Shown here: piece by piece, positions 9,801 through 20,460 of the stretch
Numbering within the stretch: the stretch's first letter is position 1
How the letters are laid out: each line of letters opens with the position of its first letter
Source: Catellatospora bangladeshensis
GTDB lineage: Bacteria > Actinomycetota > Actinomycetes > Mycobacteriales > Micromonosporaceae
DNA: 64,000 nt
Assembly: GCF_016862575.1 (NCBI RefSeq)
Contig: NZ_BONF01000044.1
Location: 1-64,000 of the forward strand
Direction of reading: 5' to 3'
Notes under the pieces: generated by a model
Database searches by the model: none
What the model saw: the letters and a program-made list of their open reading frames with translations, nothing else
Told to the model about the DNA's origin: nothing
Program-made: the position numbers and the translations under genes

Positions 9801-10730
9801 GTGATCAACTTTAGGTACCACGTGGTGTCCATGACGGCGGTGTTCCTGGCCCTGGCCATCGGGCTGGTCGTCGGAACCGCGGCGCTCAACGGCCCGGCGG
9901 CCGACGCGCTCGAGGACAACGTCAACGCGCTGCGCAAGAACAATTCGCAGCTGCGCGACCAGGTGACCGGCCTGCGTGACCAGGCCAACCGCGAGGAGCA
10001 GTTCGTCACCGAGGCCGCGCCGATCATGCTGAACGGCAAGCTCACCAACCGCCGCGTGCTGCTGCTGGTGATGCCGTCGGGCCGCGACCAGGTGGACGGA
10101 CTGGAGGCCATGCTGAAGACCGCGGGTGCCAAGACCGTCGGCACCGTCGAGCTGACCGACAAGTTCTTCAACCCGGACAACAGCGTCGAACTGCTGGACC
10201 TGGAGAACAAGGCCGAGCCGGCCAGCGTGCCCACCACCGCGATCCCGCTCAACAGCGAGGGCGTCGAGTCGTCCAGCGCGCTGCTGGCCGCGGTGCTGCT
10301 CGACCGGACCCCGGCGGTGCCGGCCGCGGACCGCGCGGCGGTGCTCGCGGCGTACAGCAAGCTCGGTTACCTGACGGTCGTCGGCAGCGTGTCCGGCCCG
10401 GCCGAGGCCGTGGTCATCGTCTCCGGCTCGCCGTACACCGACAGCCAGGCCGCGGGCAAGAACGCCGCGGTCAAGACCACCGCGGTGCAGTTCGACCACG
10501 CCGGGGTCGCGGTCGTCGGCGGCGTGCTGGGCGGCGAGGGCAACCTCATGATCGAGGTACGCGACGACGCCACGCTCGCCAAGACCATCTCGACCGTGGA
10601 CAACGCCGAGACGGTGCAGGGCCAGGTCGCCTCGGCGCTCGCGCTGCACGAACAGTTCTCCGACAACAAGGCCGGCCACTACGGCGTCGGCACCAACGCC
10701 AGCGCGCTGCTCCCGCAGCAGCAGAAGTGA
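9801..10730 (+). CDS. steB: SteB/MctB-type membrane-anchored protein
   Basis: A 309-residue protein beginning INFRYHVVSM followed by a transmembrane helix (about residues 11-30), then a coiled coil of about 40 residues and an extracytoplasmic alpha/beta domain. This matches the family called SteB in corynebacteria, where it pairs with SteA, and MctB (Rv1698) in mycobacteria, where it was linked to copper tolerance. No Cys/Met-rich metal site is obvious here, so the division role fits better. It follows steA by 28 bases. Confidence 0.88.
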   Translation: MINFRYHVVSMTAVFLALAIGLVVGTAALNGPAADALEDNVNALRKNNSQLRDQVTGLRDQANREEQFVTEAAPIMLNGKLTNRRVLLLVMPSGRDQVDGLEAMLKTAGAKTVGTVELTDKFFNPDNSVELLDLENKAEPASVPTTAIPLNSEGVESSSALLAAVLLDRTPAVPAADRAAVLAAYSKLGYLTVVGSVSGPAEAVVIVSGSPYTDSQAAGKNAAVKTTAVQFDHAGVAVVGGVLGGEGNLMIEVRDDATLAKTISTVDNAETVQGQVASALALHEQFSDNKAGHYGVGTNASALLPQQQK

Positions 10731-10736
10731 GCTGAG

Positions 10737-12098
10737 GTGGGCTTACTCGCCCGAGTAGCACTGATCGGCCTGGGCGCTTACGGCGCCCGGGCCGCACTGC
10801 GTACGGCACGCACCCGCCCCGAGGCGGCGCGGCTGGAGCGCACGAACTTCCGCGGCCGCACGGTCACCCTCGCCGGGGGTCCCGCGCTGGCCGTCTCGGC
10901 GAGCGTGAGCAGCGCCCTCGGCGCCGGTGACGCGCGCACCGCCACGGCCGCGCTCGCCGCCGGGCTCTCCGGCGGGGCGGTCGGCCTGTACGACGACATC
11001 GTCGGCGCGCGCCCCGACCAGAAGGGCGACAAGGGCTTCCGCGGGCACCTGCGGGCGCTGCGCGAGGGCCGGGTCACCAGCGGACTCGTGAAGATCGCCG
11101 GAGTGGGCGCGGGCGCTCTCGCGGCGGCGGCGCTGCTGCCGGACCGGCGCGGCCGCGGCAGGCTCGGGCGGGCCGCCGAGGTGGCGCTGGGCGCCGGGGT
11201 CATCGCGGGCAGCGCGAACCTGTACAACCTGCTCGACCTGCGCCCCGGCCGGGCGCTCAAGGCGGGTCTGCTGGTCGGCGCGCCGCTGACCGCCACTCGC
11301 GCGGGCGGCCTGGCCGCCGGGCCCGTCGGCGCGAGCGCCGGGCTGCTGCCCGACGACCTCGGCGAGGAGATCATGCTCGGCGACTCCGGCGCGAACGCGC
11401 TCGGCGCGCTGCTCGGCGTCGCCGCCACCGCGCGCACCGGGCTGTTCGGCCGGGCCGCGCTGCTCACCGGCATCGGTGCGCTCACCCTCGCCAGCGAGAA
11501 GGTCAGCTTCACCAAGGTCATCGAGCGCACCCCCGTGCTCCGCGAGATCGACGCCTGGGGCCGCCTCCCGGCCCCGAAGCAGCAGCTTCCGCAGGCGCGC
11601 CAGGCCGCCGACGATCCCGCGCCGCAGGCAGTGGCCACGACGACGCCGCAGCCAGGCCCGGCAGCCGGAACCCCGCTGGCGGCGCTGACGGGCCGCGCAG
11701 GAGGCACTCAGCAGCCGCAGGCTGCCGCACCCACGACGGGCCAGCCGGGCACTCCGCCGCAGCAGGCTGCCGCGTCCGTGACAGGCCAGACGAGCAATCC
11801 GCCGCAGGCTGCCGGGCCCTCGACGGTCCAGGCGAGCACTTCGGCGCAGGCTGCCGATCCGACAGCGGGCGACGGGGCGAGCGCTCCGCAGGTGCCGGTG
11901 ACGGGGGAGCAGGCCGCGACGCCGCGGCGCGCTGCCGCACGCAAGGCATCCCGGCAGGCCGCTGACGCTGGTGGCGGCCATGGGCCACGCGCTGCTGAGG
12001 TCGACCACGCCACCGACGCCGAGGCCGCCACACCGGCCGAGGAGGCCGCTGCCAAGCCGCAGCCGCGAGCACGGGCCCCGCGCCGTACCCAGAAATGA
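10737..12098 (+). CDS. MraY/WecA-like polyprenyl-phosphate phospho-sugar transferase homologue
   Basis: The first 280 residues of this 453-residue protein resemble the prenyl-phosphate HexNAc-1-phosphate transferase superfamily: LYDDIVG (Asp pair near residue 83), NLYNLLDLRPG and GDSGANALG are the characteristic cytoplasmic motifs. The remaining 170 residues are a Pro/Ala/Gln-rich disordered tail. Fewer clear membrane helices are visible than in true MraY, and I do not see the HxHH-type motif, so the substrate is uncertain. It lies six bases after steB and overlaps the MurJ-like gene by four bases. It may load a sugar onto a lipid carrier that the next gene product flips. Confidence 0.75.
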   Translation: MGLLARVALIGLGAYGARAALRTARTRPEAARLERTNFRGRTVTLAGGPALAVSASVSSALGAGDARTATAALAAGLSGGAVGLYDDIVGARPDQKGDKGFRGHLRALREGRVTSGLVKIAGVGAGALAAAALLPDRRGRGRLGRAAEVALGAGVIAGSANLYNLLDLRPGRALKAGLLVGAPLTATRAGGLAAGPVGASAGLLPDDLGEEIMLGDSGANALGALLGVAATARTGLFGRAALLTGIGALTLASEKVSFTKVIERTPVLREIDAWGRLPAPKQQLPQARQAADDPAPQAVATTTPQPGPAAGTPLAALTGRAGGTQQPQAAAPTTGQPGTPPQQAAASVTGQTSNPPQAAGPSTVQASTSAQAADPTAGDGASAPQVPVTGEQAATPRRAAARKASRQAADAGGGHGPRAAEVDHATDAEAATPAEEAAAKPQPRARAPRRTQK

Positions 12099-13723
12099 CC
12101 GTGACCGCTGACGACAGGGTCGCGCCGCGCGGCCCCGCTGCGGCGCGGATCGCCGGTGCCGCGACGCTGATCGCCGGGCTGACGGTGCTCAGCCGGCTCG
12201 CGGGCTTCGCCCGCACCCTGGTCTTCTCGCAGACCGTCGGCGTCGACGACCTCGGCGGCGTCTACCTGGCCGCTAACACCATCCCGAACATCATCTTCGA
12301 GATCGTCGCAGGCGGCGCGCTGGCCGGGCTGGTGGTGCCGCTGCTGGCCGGGCCGCTGGCCGCCGGGGACCGCGACCAGGTGCGCCGCACCGTCTCGGCG
12401 CTGCTCACCTGGACCCTGGCCGCGCTGGTGCCGCTGGCGGTGCTGCTGTGGTTCGGCGCGGGCACGGTGATGTCGCTGCTCCAGCCGGGAAACTCCCCGG
12501 TCCTGCACGAGGCGGGGGAGTCGATGCTGCGGGTGTTCGCGCCGCAGTTGCCGCTCTACGGGATCGGCATCGTGCTCACCGGCGTGCTGCACGCGCACCG
12601 CCGCTTCGCCTGGCCGGTGCTCGCCCCGCTGCTGTCCAGCCTCACCGTGATCGGCGCGTATGTGCTCTTCGCCTCGCGAGCGGGCAAGTGGCCCGCGGCG
12701 GAGACGGTGTCCGTTGGCGAGCTGGCGATCCTGTCCGTCGGCACCACGCTGGGAGTGGTGGTGCTCTCGCTGTGCCTGGTGATTCCGGTGAGCCGGCTGC
12801 GGCTGGGGCTGCGGCCGACGTTCTCGGTCGACCCGGGGCAGCGGCGGCGCATCGGCGGGCTGGCCGCGGCGGGTATGGCCACGGTCGTCGCGCAGCAGGT
12901 CGCGCTGCTGGTGACGATCCGGCTGGCGTCGGACACCGGCCCGGCCACCAACGCGGTCTACAACCTCGCCCAGACGGTCTACCTGCTGCCCTGGGCGGTG
13001 CTGGCGGTGCCCGCGGCGACGGCGGCCTACCCGGCGATCGCGACCGCGCACGCCACCGCCGACACGGGCACCCTGCGGCTCACCACGGCCCGCACCGGCC
13101 GGGCGGTGCTGCTGCTCAGCGGTCTCGGCGCGGCGGGCCTGGCGGCGGTGGCGGCTCCGGCGGCGGCCCTGCTGACGTACACCGACGGCGACCCGGCCCG
13201 CAGCCGCGCGCTGGCCACCGCTGTGATCGCTTTCACGCCGGGCCTGCTCGGCTACGGCCTGTCCGCGCTGCACCAGCGCACGCTGTACGCGGTCGGTGCG
13301 AACCGGCTCGCCGCGCTGGGCGTGTCCGGCGGCTGGGCGGTCGCGCTGGTCGCGGCGCTGGTGTTCTCGCACACCCTGCCCGACGGCGCGCGTGCCGCGG
13401 CGCTGGGCGCGGCCAACTCGATCGGCATGCTGGTGATGGCGGTGCTGCTCGCCGTGGCGGTCCGTGCCCGGGTGGGCGGTCCGGCCCTGTCCGGGCTGTT
13501 CCGCGCGGCGCTGGCGGCCTCCGTCGCGGCGCTGGCGGGTGCGGTCGCGGGCATCGAGGCGGGGCGCGCGGTGGTGTCCGGGACCCCCGGCATCATGGGT
13601 CTGGCCGGACAGGGCATGCTGTCCGGTGGCGTGTCGCTTGTAGTCTTTCTGATCGTCTGCGCCCTGCTCGACCTGCCGGACCTGCGGCCACTGCTCGACC
13701 GGGTGCGGCGCCGGCGCGGATGA
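12095..13723 (+). CDS. MurJ/MviN-like lipid-linked precursor flippase
   Basis: A 542-residue polytopic protein of the MOP superfamily with about 14 hydrophobic helices. The family signature at the start includes SRLAGFARTL and the following AANTIPN region. MurJ proteins flip lipid II or related polyprenol-linked sugars. Actinomycetes carry several paralogues, and this one lacks the long C-terminal kinase-like extension of mycobacterial MurJ. Its place between a MraY-like enzyme and a glycosyltransferase suggests a dedicated envelope glycan route. Confidence 0.88.
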   Translation: MTVTADDRVAPRGPAAARIAGAATLIAGLTVLSRLAGFARTLVFSQTVGVDDLGGVYLAANTIPNIIFEIVAGGALAGLVVPLLAGPLAAGDRDQVRRTVSALLTWTLAALVPLAVLLWFGAGTVMSLLQPGNSPVLHEAGESMLRVFAPQLPLYGIGIVLTGVLHAHRRFAWPVLAPLLSSLTVIGAYVLFASRAGKWPAAETVSVGELAILSVGTTLGVVVLSLCLVIPVSRLRLGLRPTFSVDPGQRRRIGGLAAAGMATVVAQQVALLVTIRLASDTGPATNAVYNLAQTVYLLPWAVLAVPAATAAYPAIATAHATADTGTLRLTTARTGRAVLLLSGLGAAGLAAVAAPAAALLTYTDGDPARSRALATAVIAFTPGLLGYGLSALHQRTLYAVGANRLAALGVSGGWAVALVAALVFSHTLPDGARAAALGAANSIGMLVMAVLLAVAVRARVGGPALSGLFRAALAASVAALAGAVAGIEAGRAVVSGTPGIMGLAGQGMLSGGVSLVVFLIVCALLDLPDLRPLLDRVRRRRG

Positions 13724-14886
13724 CGGGCGCGGCACACACGGGGCGAGAGGCGGGAGGACCGTTGACCACGGGGACCGAATGGACCGGCAGTGTCGTGCTG
13801 CTGCTCGCCTCCAGCACGGGAGGCATCGGCCAGCACGTGGCCGGCCTGGCCGAGGGCCTGTCGCAGGCCGGGTGCGACGTGACGGTGTGCGGCCCCGCCG
13901 CCACCGAGGAGCACTTCCGGTTCACCGACCGCGGCGCCCGGTTCCACCCGGTGGAGATCCCCGCCGAGCTGCACCCCAGTGACATGCGTGCGGTACGCGC
14001 GCTGCGCCAGTTCCTGGCCGGGGCCCGGCCGGACGTGCTGCATGCGCACGGCCTGCGCGCCGGTCTGGCCGCGGCGCTCGCCCGGCCCGCCTGCCCGCTG
14101 GTGACCACCTGGCACAACGCCCCGCTGCGGGCGGGACTGCGCGGCCGGGTGCACACGATCGTCGAGCGCATCGTGGCGCGCGCCTCCGCGGTCACCCTCG
14201 GCGCCTCCGCCGACCTGGTCACCCGCGCGAACGCGGTGGGCGCCGCCGACGCCCGGCTGGCCCCGGTCGCCGCGCCCCGGCTTCGGCGCACCCGGCGCTC
14301 CCGGGCCGCGGTCCGCTCCGGCCTGGGCCTCGCCGACGGCGTGCCGGTGGTGCTGTCGGTGGGCCGCCTGCACCCGCAGAAGGCGTACGACATGCTGGTC
14401 AGCGTCGCCGCGCGCTGGCGGGACATGTCCCCGATGCCGCGCGTGCTGATCGCGGGCGAAGGCCCGTCCTACCTCGACCTCGCCGCGCAGATCTCGCAGC
14501 TGCGCGCCCCGGTGACCCTGCTCGGCCACCGCAACGACGTCGGCGACCTGATCGCCGCCGCGGACCTCGCCGTGGTCACCAGCGTCTGGGAGGCCCGGCA
14601 GCTGTTCGCCCAGGAGGCGCTCAACGGCGGCCTGCCGCTGGTGGCGACGGCCGTCGGCGGCATACCGGAGCTGGTCGGCGACGGCGCGCAGCTGATCGAG
14701 CCCAACGACCCCGACGGCCTGGACGCGGCGGTGCGCAAGCTGCTCGGCGACGAGCAGGCCCGCGCCCGCCTGGCCGAGCGCGGCACCGCGCAGGCCGCGA
14801 CCTGGCCCGACGAGCCGGCCACCATCGCCGGGGTGCGCGCCGTGTACGCCGAGCTGACCGCGCAGGCCCGTACGGGGCGCGCCTGA
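13720..14886 (+). CDS. GT4-family glycosyltransferase
   Basis: A 388-residue GT-B glycosyltransferase. The acceptor-side glycine loop is TGGIGQHVAGLA near residue 32. The donor-side half has SVGRLHPQK and the E-x7-E-like element around EARQLFAQEAL. ATG 13720 overlaps the stop of the flippase gene (ATGA). TTG 13762 has a good gggagga before it and would give a 374-residue protein; I cannot decide between them. The product probably acts on the cytoplasmic face before export. The sugar donor is unknown. Confidence 0.85.
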   Translation: MTGAAHTGREAGGPLTTGTEWTGSVVLLLASSTGGIGQHVAGLAEGLSQAGCDVTVCGPAATEEHFRFTDRGARFHPVEIPAELHPSDMRAVRALRQFLAGARPDVLHAHGLRAGLAAALARPACPLVTTWHNAPLRAGLRGRVHTIVERIVARASAVTLGASADLVTRANAVGAADARLAPVAAPRLRRTRRSRAAVRSGLGLADGVPVVLSVGRLHPQKAYDMLVSVAARWRDMSPMPRVLIAGEGPSYLDLAAQISQLRAPVTLLGHRNDVGDLIAAADLAVVTSVWEARQLFAQEALNGGLPLVATAVGGIPELVGDGAQLIEPNDPDGLDAAVRKLLGDEQARARLAERGTAQAATWPDEPATIAGVRAVYAELTAQARTGRA

Positions 14887-17204
14887 TGCTGCCCCGGCCA
14901 CCCCTCCGCCGCAGCGCCCGCCGTCCCGCTCCCCGCCGGGTGTTCGGCATGGCGCTCGGGCTGACCCTGCTCGCGCTGCTCGGGCTGGCCCTGCCCGGCC
15001 TGTCCGGCCCGGCCGCCGCCGCCCCCACCGAGGACGACGAGGCCGACTACGTCGTCATTGCCGGGGCCGCCGGCCTGCGCTGGGACGACATCGACGCGGA
15101 CCGCACGCCGAACCTGTGGCGCTTGGCCGAGCGCGGTTCCATCGGCTCCCTGTCGACGCGCTCCGCGCACGTGCCCACCTGCCCGGGCGACGGCTGGCTC
15201 ACGCTGGGCGCGGGCAACTACGCCGACCGCACCGGTGTCGGCGACGAGCCCGCCGACGAGGCCCGCCAGCAGGACCCGGACCTCGCCGAGCAGTGCCCGA
15301 AGCTGAACGTGCCGATCGAGCAGCCGGACGCGTTCGGCGCGTTCCTGCCCGACCAGGAGGCGGTGGTGGAGCGCCAGCGCGAGCTGCCGTACGGCACCGT
15401 GCCCGGGGCGCTGGCCGAGTCGGTGCGCTGCACGGCCGCGGTGGGCGAGGGCGCGGCGGTGGCCGCCGCCCGCTCGTTCGGCCGGGTCGACCGCTACCAC
15501 CCGAAGCTGCCCGCGGCCGCCGACGCGCGCAAGGCGCTCAGCGAGTGCCTGCTCAGCATCGTGGACCTGGGCGCGATCGACGGGCGCACCCCGTCCGCGC
15601 GGCTCAAGCAGGCCGCCGCGGTGGACAGGCTGCTCGGGCAGGTGCTGGCGGCCCGGCCGAAGAACTCCACGCTGCTGGTGGCGGGCGTCGCCGACACCGA
15701 TCGCAGCTCGCGGCTGCACGCCGTGATCGCCGACGGGCCGGGCTGGCAGGGCGGCTACCTGACCTCGGCCACCACCAGCCGCGCCGGCTACCTGCAGCTG
15801 GTCGACCTGGCGCCGACGGCGCTGGACCTGCTGGGCCGCGAGCAGCCGAAGAAGATCATGGCGGGGCACCCGGCGGCGCTGGCCGACGGCCGCCCGGCCG
15901 ACCTGGGCCAGGCCACCGCGGCGGGCGCGGACGCCGACCGGCGCGCCGCCGCCGCCCGCAACGTCTCCGCCTGGTTCTTCTGGCTGCTCGCGCTGGTGCA
16001 GATCGCCCTGTTCGCGGCCGTCGTGCCGCTGCTGCGGCGCAGCTACCGCCACGCCGGGCCGACGGGACCCACCCCGCCCCCGCAGCGGCTGGTGAGCCTG
16101 CTGGAGGTGCTGCTGACCGGGGCCTCGCTGGCGCTGCCCGCCGCCCTCATCGCGGGCATCGTGCCGTGGTGGCGCTTCGGCCGCCGCGGGCTGATCTTCG
16201 GACTGGTCACGGCCGGTATCACGTTGCTGCTCACCTTCGTCACGGTGCGGCTGCCGCTGTTCCGTACGCGTACCCTCGGCCCAGTCGGCATGGTCGCCGC
16301 GATCGCTGCCACGGTGGTCGGCGCGGACCTGATCACCGGTGCCCGGCTCCAGCTCAACGGCGTCGCGGGCTACTCGGCGCTGGAGGGCACCCGCTACTCG
16401 GGCATCGGTATGGTCGGCATGGGGGTGTTCTTCGCGGGCGTGCTGCTCACCGCGGGCACGCTGTGCTACCTCGTGCCGCACCGCAACCGGCCGCTGCTGG
16501 TGTCGGCGATCGGCGCGGCGGGCGTGCTGCTGGTGGGCACTCCCGCGCTCGGCGCGGACGCGGGCGGCGCGGTGGCGCTCACCGCCGGGGTGTGCCTCAC
16601 CGCGGCGCTGTGCCCCGGCGGCTTCCTGAAGTTCCGGCGGCTGGCCTGGGCGGTGGCCGCGGGCGCCGTGGTCACCGTGGTGTTCGCGCTGGTCGACGTA
16701 CGCCAGCCGGTGGAGCAGCAGGGCAGCCTGGGCCGCTTCCTCACCCAGCTGTCGGACGGCACGTCGGGGCCGACCCTGAGCCGGCTCGGCGGCGCCAACC
16801 GCGTCGCGCTGGTGACCAGCCCGCTGACCGTGCTGGCGCTGGTGTCGGCGGTGTTCCTGTGGGTGGTGCTGATGCGCCCGTGGGGCGGCCTGAAGCGGCT
16901 GTACGGCATCTACCCGCCGATCCGGGCCGCGGTGGCCGGGACCATCCTGGCCTCGATCGTCGGCGGCCTGCTGGGCGGCGCGGCGCTGAACGTGGCCGGC
17001 GCCGCCGCCGCGATCGCGGTGCCCGTGCTCACGCTGGGTGCGATGCGGGTCCTCGGACACGCCGCGGACCGTACCCGCGTGGTCGAGGAGCCCGCCGCCG
17101 AGCGCGCCCGGGTCGTCGAGGAGCCCTCACCCGCACCGGTCCGGGTGGCCGAGGAGCCCGCCGCGGTGAGCGCCGACACCCCGAAGACGGTTTCGGCGAC
17201 GTAG
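14886..17204 (+). CDS. Membrane protein with extracytoplasmic alkaline-phosphatase-like domain
   Basis: The 772-residue product begins with a signal-like basic/hydrophobic stretch (residues about 15-46). A domain of about 300 residues follows that resembles the alkaline phosphatase/sulfatase superfamily (TPNLWRLAERGS, then DGWLTLGAGNY). From about residue 355 there are ten or more transmembrane helices, and a short charged tail ends the protein. Metal-binding residues are not complete by eye, so activity is uncertain. The ATG overlaps the previous stop (TGATG). Proteins of this layout commonly lie upstream of pyrG in actinobacteria. Confidence 0.75.
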   Translation: MLPRPPLRRSARRPAPRRVFGMALGLTLLALLGLALPGLSGPAAAAPTEDDEADYVVIAGAAGLRWDDIDADRTPNLWRLAERGSIGSLSTRSAHVPTCPGDGWLTLGAGNYADRTGVGDEPADEARQQDPDLAEQCPKLNVPIEQPDAFGAFLPDQEAVVERQRELPYGTVPGALAESVRCTAAVGEGAAVAAARSFGRVDRYHPKLPAAADARKALSECLLSIVDLGAIDGRTPSARLKQAAAVDRLLGQVLAARPKNSTLLVAGVADTDRSSRLHAVIADGPGWQGGYLTSATTSRAGYLQLVDLAPTALDLLGREQPKKIMAGHPAALADGRPADLGQATAAGADADRRAAAARNVSAWFFWLLALVQIALFAAVVPLLRRSYRHAGPTGPTPPPQRLVSLLEVLLTGASLALPAALIAGIVPWWRFGRRGLIFGLVTAGITLLLTFVTVRLPLFRTRTLGPVGMVAAIAATVVGADLITGARLQLNGVAGYSALEGTRYSGIGMVGMGVFFAGVLLTAGTLCYLVPHRNRPLLVSAIGAAGVLLVGTPALGADAGGAVALTAGVCLTAALCPGGFLKFRRLAWAVAAGAVVTVVFALVDVRQPVEQQGSLGRFLTQLSDGTSGPTLSRLGGANRVALVTSPLTVLALVSAVFLWVVLMRPWGGLKRLYGIYPPIRAAVAGTILASIVGGLLGGAALNVAGAAAAIAVPVLTLGAMRVLGHAADRTRVVEEPAAERARVVEEPSPAPVRVAEEPAAVSADTPKTVSAT

Positions 17205-17230
17205 CCCCCGGATGAACGCGACGGCCGTGT

Positions 17231-17236
17231 TAGGGT
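17231..17236 (+). promoter_or_regulatory. -10 box of a probable leaderless pyrG promoter
   Basis: TAGGGT lies eight bases before GTG 17245, with no ribosome binding site in between, consistent with transcription starting at the initiation codon. Confidence 0.5.
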
Positions 17237-17238
17237 GA

Positions 17239-18939
<1,701 letters not shown>

Positions 18940-18949
18940 GTCCAGTCTG

Positions 18950-18997
18950 CATAAGGGCTGCTGCCGGAGGTCCCGACCTCCGGCAGCAGCCCTTATG
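18950..18997 (+). terminator. Perfect 23-base hairpin after pyrG
   Basis: Positions 18950-18972 and 18975-18997 are exact reverse complements separated by two bases (core gggctgctgccggagg). It begins eleven bases after the pyrG stop codon and precedes the ATPase cassette. It is one of the strongest hairpins in the window. Confidence 0.8.
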
Positions 18998-19050
18998 TGA
19001 TTAAGCTACGTCAGTACTGGCGAATGTCTGTTTGAGGCGGGGGAGCGGCC

Positions 19051-20460
19051 ATGCTCACGCGGCTTGAGGTCGACGGATTCAAGAATCTGTTGAACTTCAG
19101 CGCTGACTTCGGCGCATTCACCTGTATCGCGGGCGAGAACGGCACCGGCAAGTCCAACATCTTCGACGCCCTGCAGTTCCTCAGCATGCTCGCCGACATG
19201 TCGATGATGGAAGCCGCTCAGCAGGTCCGCGGCGTTCACGGAGAACGGCTGGGCGACCCGCGGGATCTGTTCTGGAACGGCTACGGGGCTGCCGAACACA
19301 GGATGTCGTTCGCGGCCGAGATGATTGTTCCGGCTGAGGTGGAGGACGACTTCGGTCGCCTGGCGGCACCCACGATCTCATTCCTGAGGTACGAACTCGC
19401 CATCGGATACCAGCCTCCCAAGGGGGCTGAAAAGCTGGGACGGCTCAGGCTTCTGCATGAGGAGCTGCGGCACATCAACCAGGGCGACGCGGCCGGACGC
19501 CTGGCATTCCCGCACAGCGCCAAGGACTTCCGGTCCAGCGTCGTGTTTGGAAGGCGGGCCGGGAAGGCGTTCATCTCCACGACGGTCGAGGATGGCGAGC
19601 CGGTCATCAGCATCCATCAGGATGCCGGTAGTCGAGGACGTCCTCGGCCGGCAGCCGCGTCGCGCGCTCCGGCGACCGTGGTGAGCACGATCACGAGCAG
19701 CGACGACCAGACGATCCTGGCGGCTCGTCGGGAAATGCAGTCGTGGCGGCGGCTTGCCCTGGAGCCGTCCGCGCTGAGGACGTCGGATCGCTATGTCGAT
19801 CCGCGAGAGATGGGTGCCGACGGGCGGCATCTCGCGGGGGCGCTTTACCGGGTCGCCGCGCTGGCTGCGGACGCCGATCCTCGAAAGATCTATGCCAGCG
19901 TCGCCACCAGGCTCGCCGAGCTCTCGGGCGTGTCGGTGCAGGGCCTTGAGGTGGTCGCGGACGACGTCAGGGAGTTGCTGACGGTCTACCTGCAGGAGCG
20001 GGACGGGTTCCGACTGCCTGCTCGGAGCCTGTCCGAGGGCACGCTGCGGTTCCTAGCCCTGTGCGTACTGCTCGAAGACTCGTCTGTGCAGGGCCTGCTC
20101 TGTATGGAGGAGCCGGAGAACGGAATTCACCCCGCGAACATCGGCTCGATGGTCCGAGTCGTCCAAGACCTGGCAGTCGACACGTCGATGGCACCGGGGA
20201 AGGACAACCCCTTCCGGCAAGTGATCATCAATACCCATTCGCCTTGGGTGGTTCAGCTGACCTCGCCGGACGACCTCTTGTTCGCGACGTCGATGCGTAG
20301 AACAGCGCCCGACGGCAGCCGTGCACGAGGGCTGGTTCTACGGCCCATGCGTGACACGTGGCGAGCCAAGACGACACCTGAGCTCGCCATCTCGAAGGCG
20401 GACATTCTTCCCTACCTCGCTGCGCCGGTCGGTGCTCAGCTGACGTTGGACGGCTTCTGA
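19051..20460 (+). CDS. AAA ATPase of the OLD/AAA_21 (ABC-type) class, candidate defence sensor
   Basis: A 469-residue ATPase. Walker A GENGTGKS is at residues 28-35 after FKNLLNF, the classic RecF/OLD-like start. The ABC-like signature SLSEGTLRF is near 326, Walker B LLCMEEPENGIHP near 350-362, and NTHSPWVV near 394. The middle (60-300) has no known motif. ATG 19051 follows gggggag. The base composition is clearly less G+C-rich than its neighbours (31 of the first 60 coding bases are G or C), a sign of transfer. The gene overlaps the TOPRIM-like gene by one base. Such ATPases pair with TOPRIM nucleases in several anti-phage systems; that role is inferred. Confidence 0.85.
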   Translation: MLTRLEVDGFKNLLNFSADFGAFTCIAGENGTGKSNIFDALQFLSMLADMSMMEAAQQVRGVHGERLGDPRDLFWNGYGAAEHRMSFAAEMIVPAEVEDDFGRLAAPTISFLRYELAIGYQPPKGAEKLGRLRLLHEELRHINQGDAAGRLAFPHSAKDFRSSVVFGRRAGKAFISTTVEDGEPVISIHQDAGSRGRPRPAAASRAPATVVSTITSSDDQTILAARREMQSWRRLALEPSALRTSDRYVDPREMGADGRHLAGALYRVAALAADADPRKIYASVATRLAELSGVSVQGLEVVADDVRELLTVYLQERDGFRLPARSLSEGTLRFLALCVLLEDSSVQGLLCMEEPENGIHPANIGSMVRVVQDLAVDTSMAPGKDNPFRQVIINTHSPWVVQLTSPDDLLFATSMRRTAPDGSRARGLVLRPMRDTWRAKTTPELAISKADILPYLAAPVGAQLTLDGF

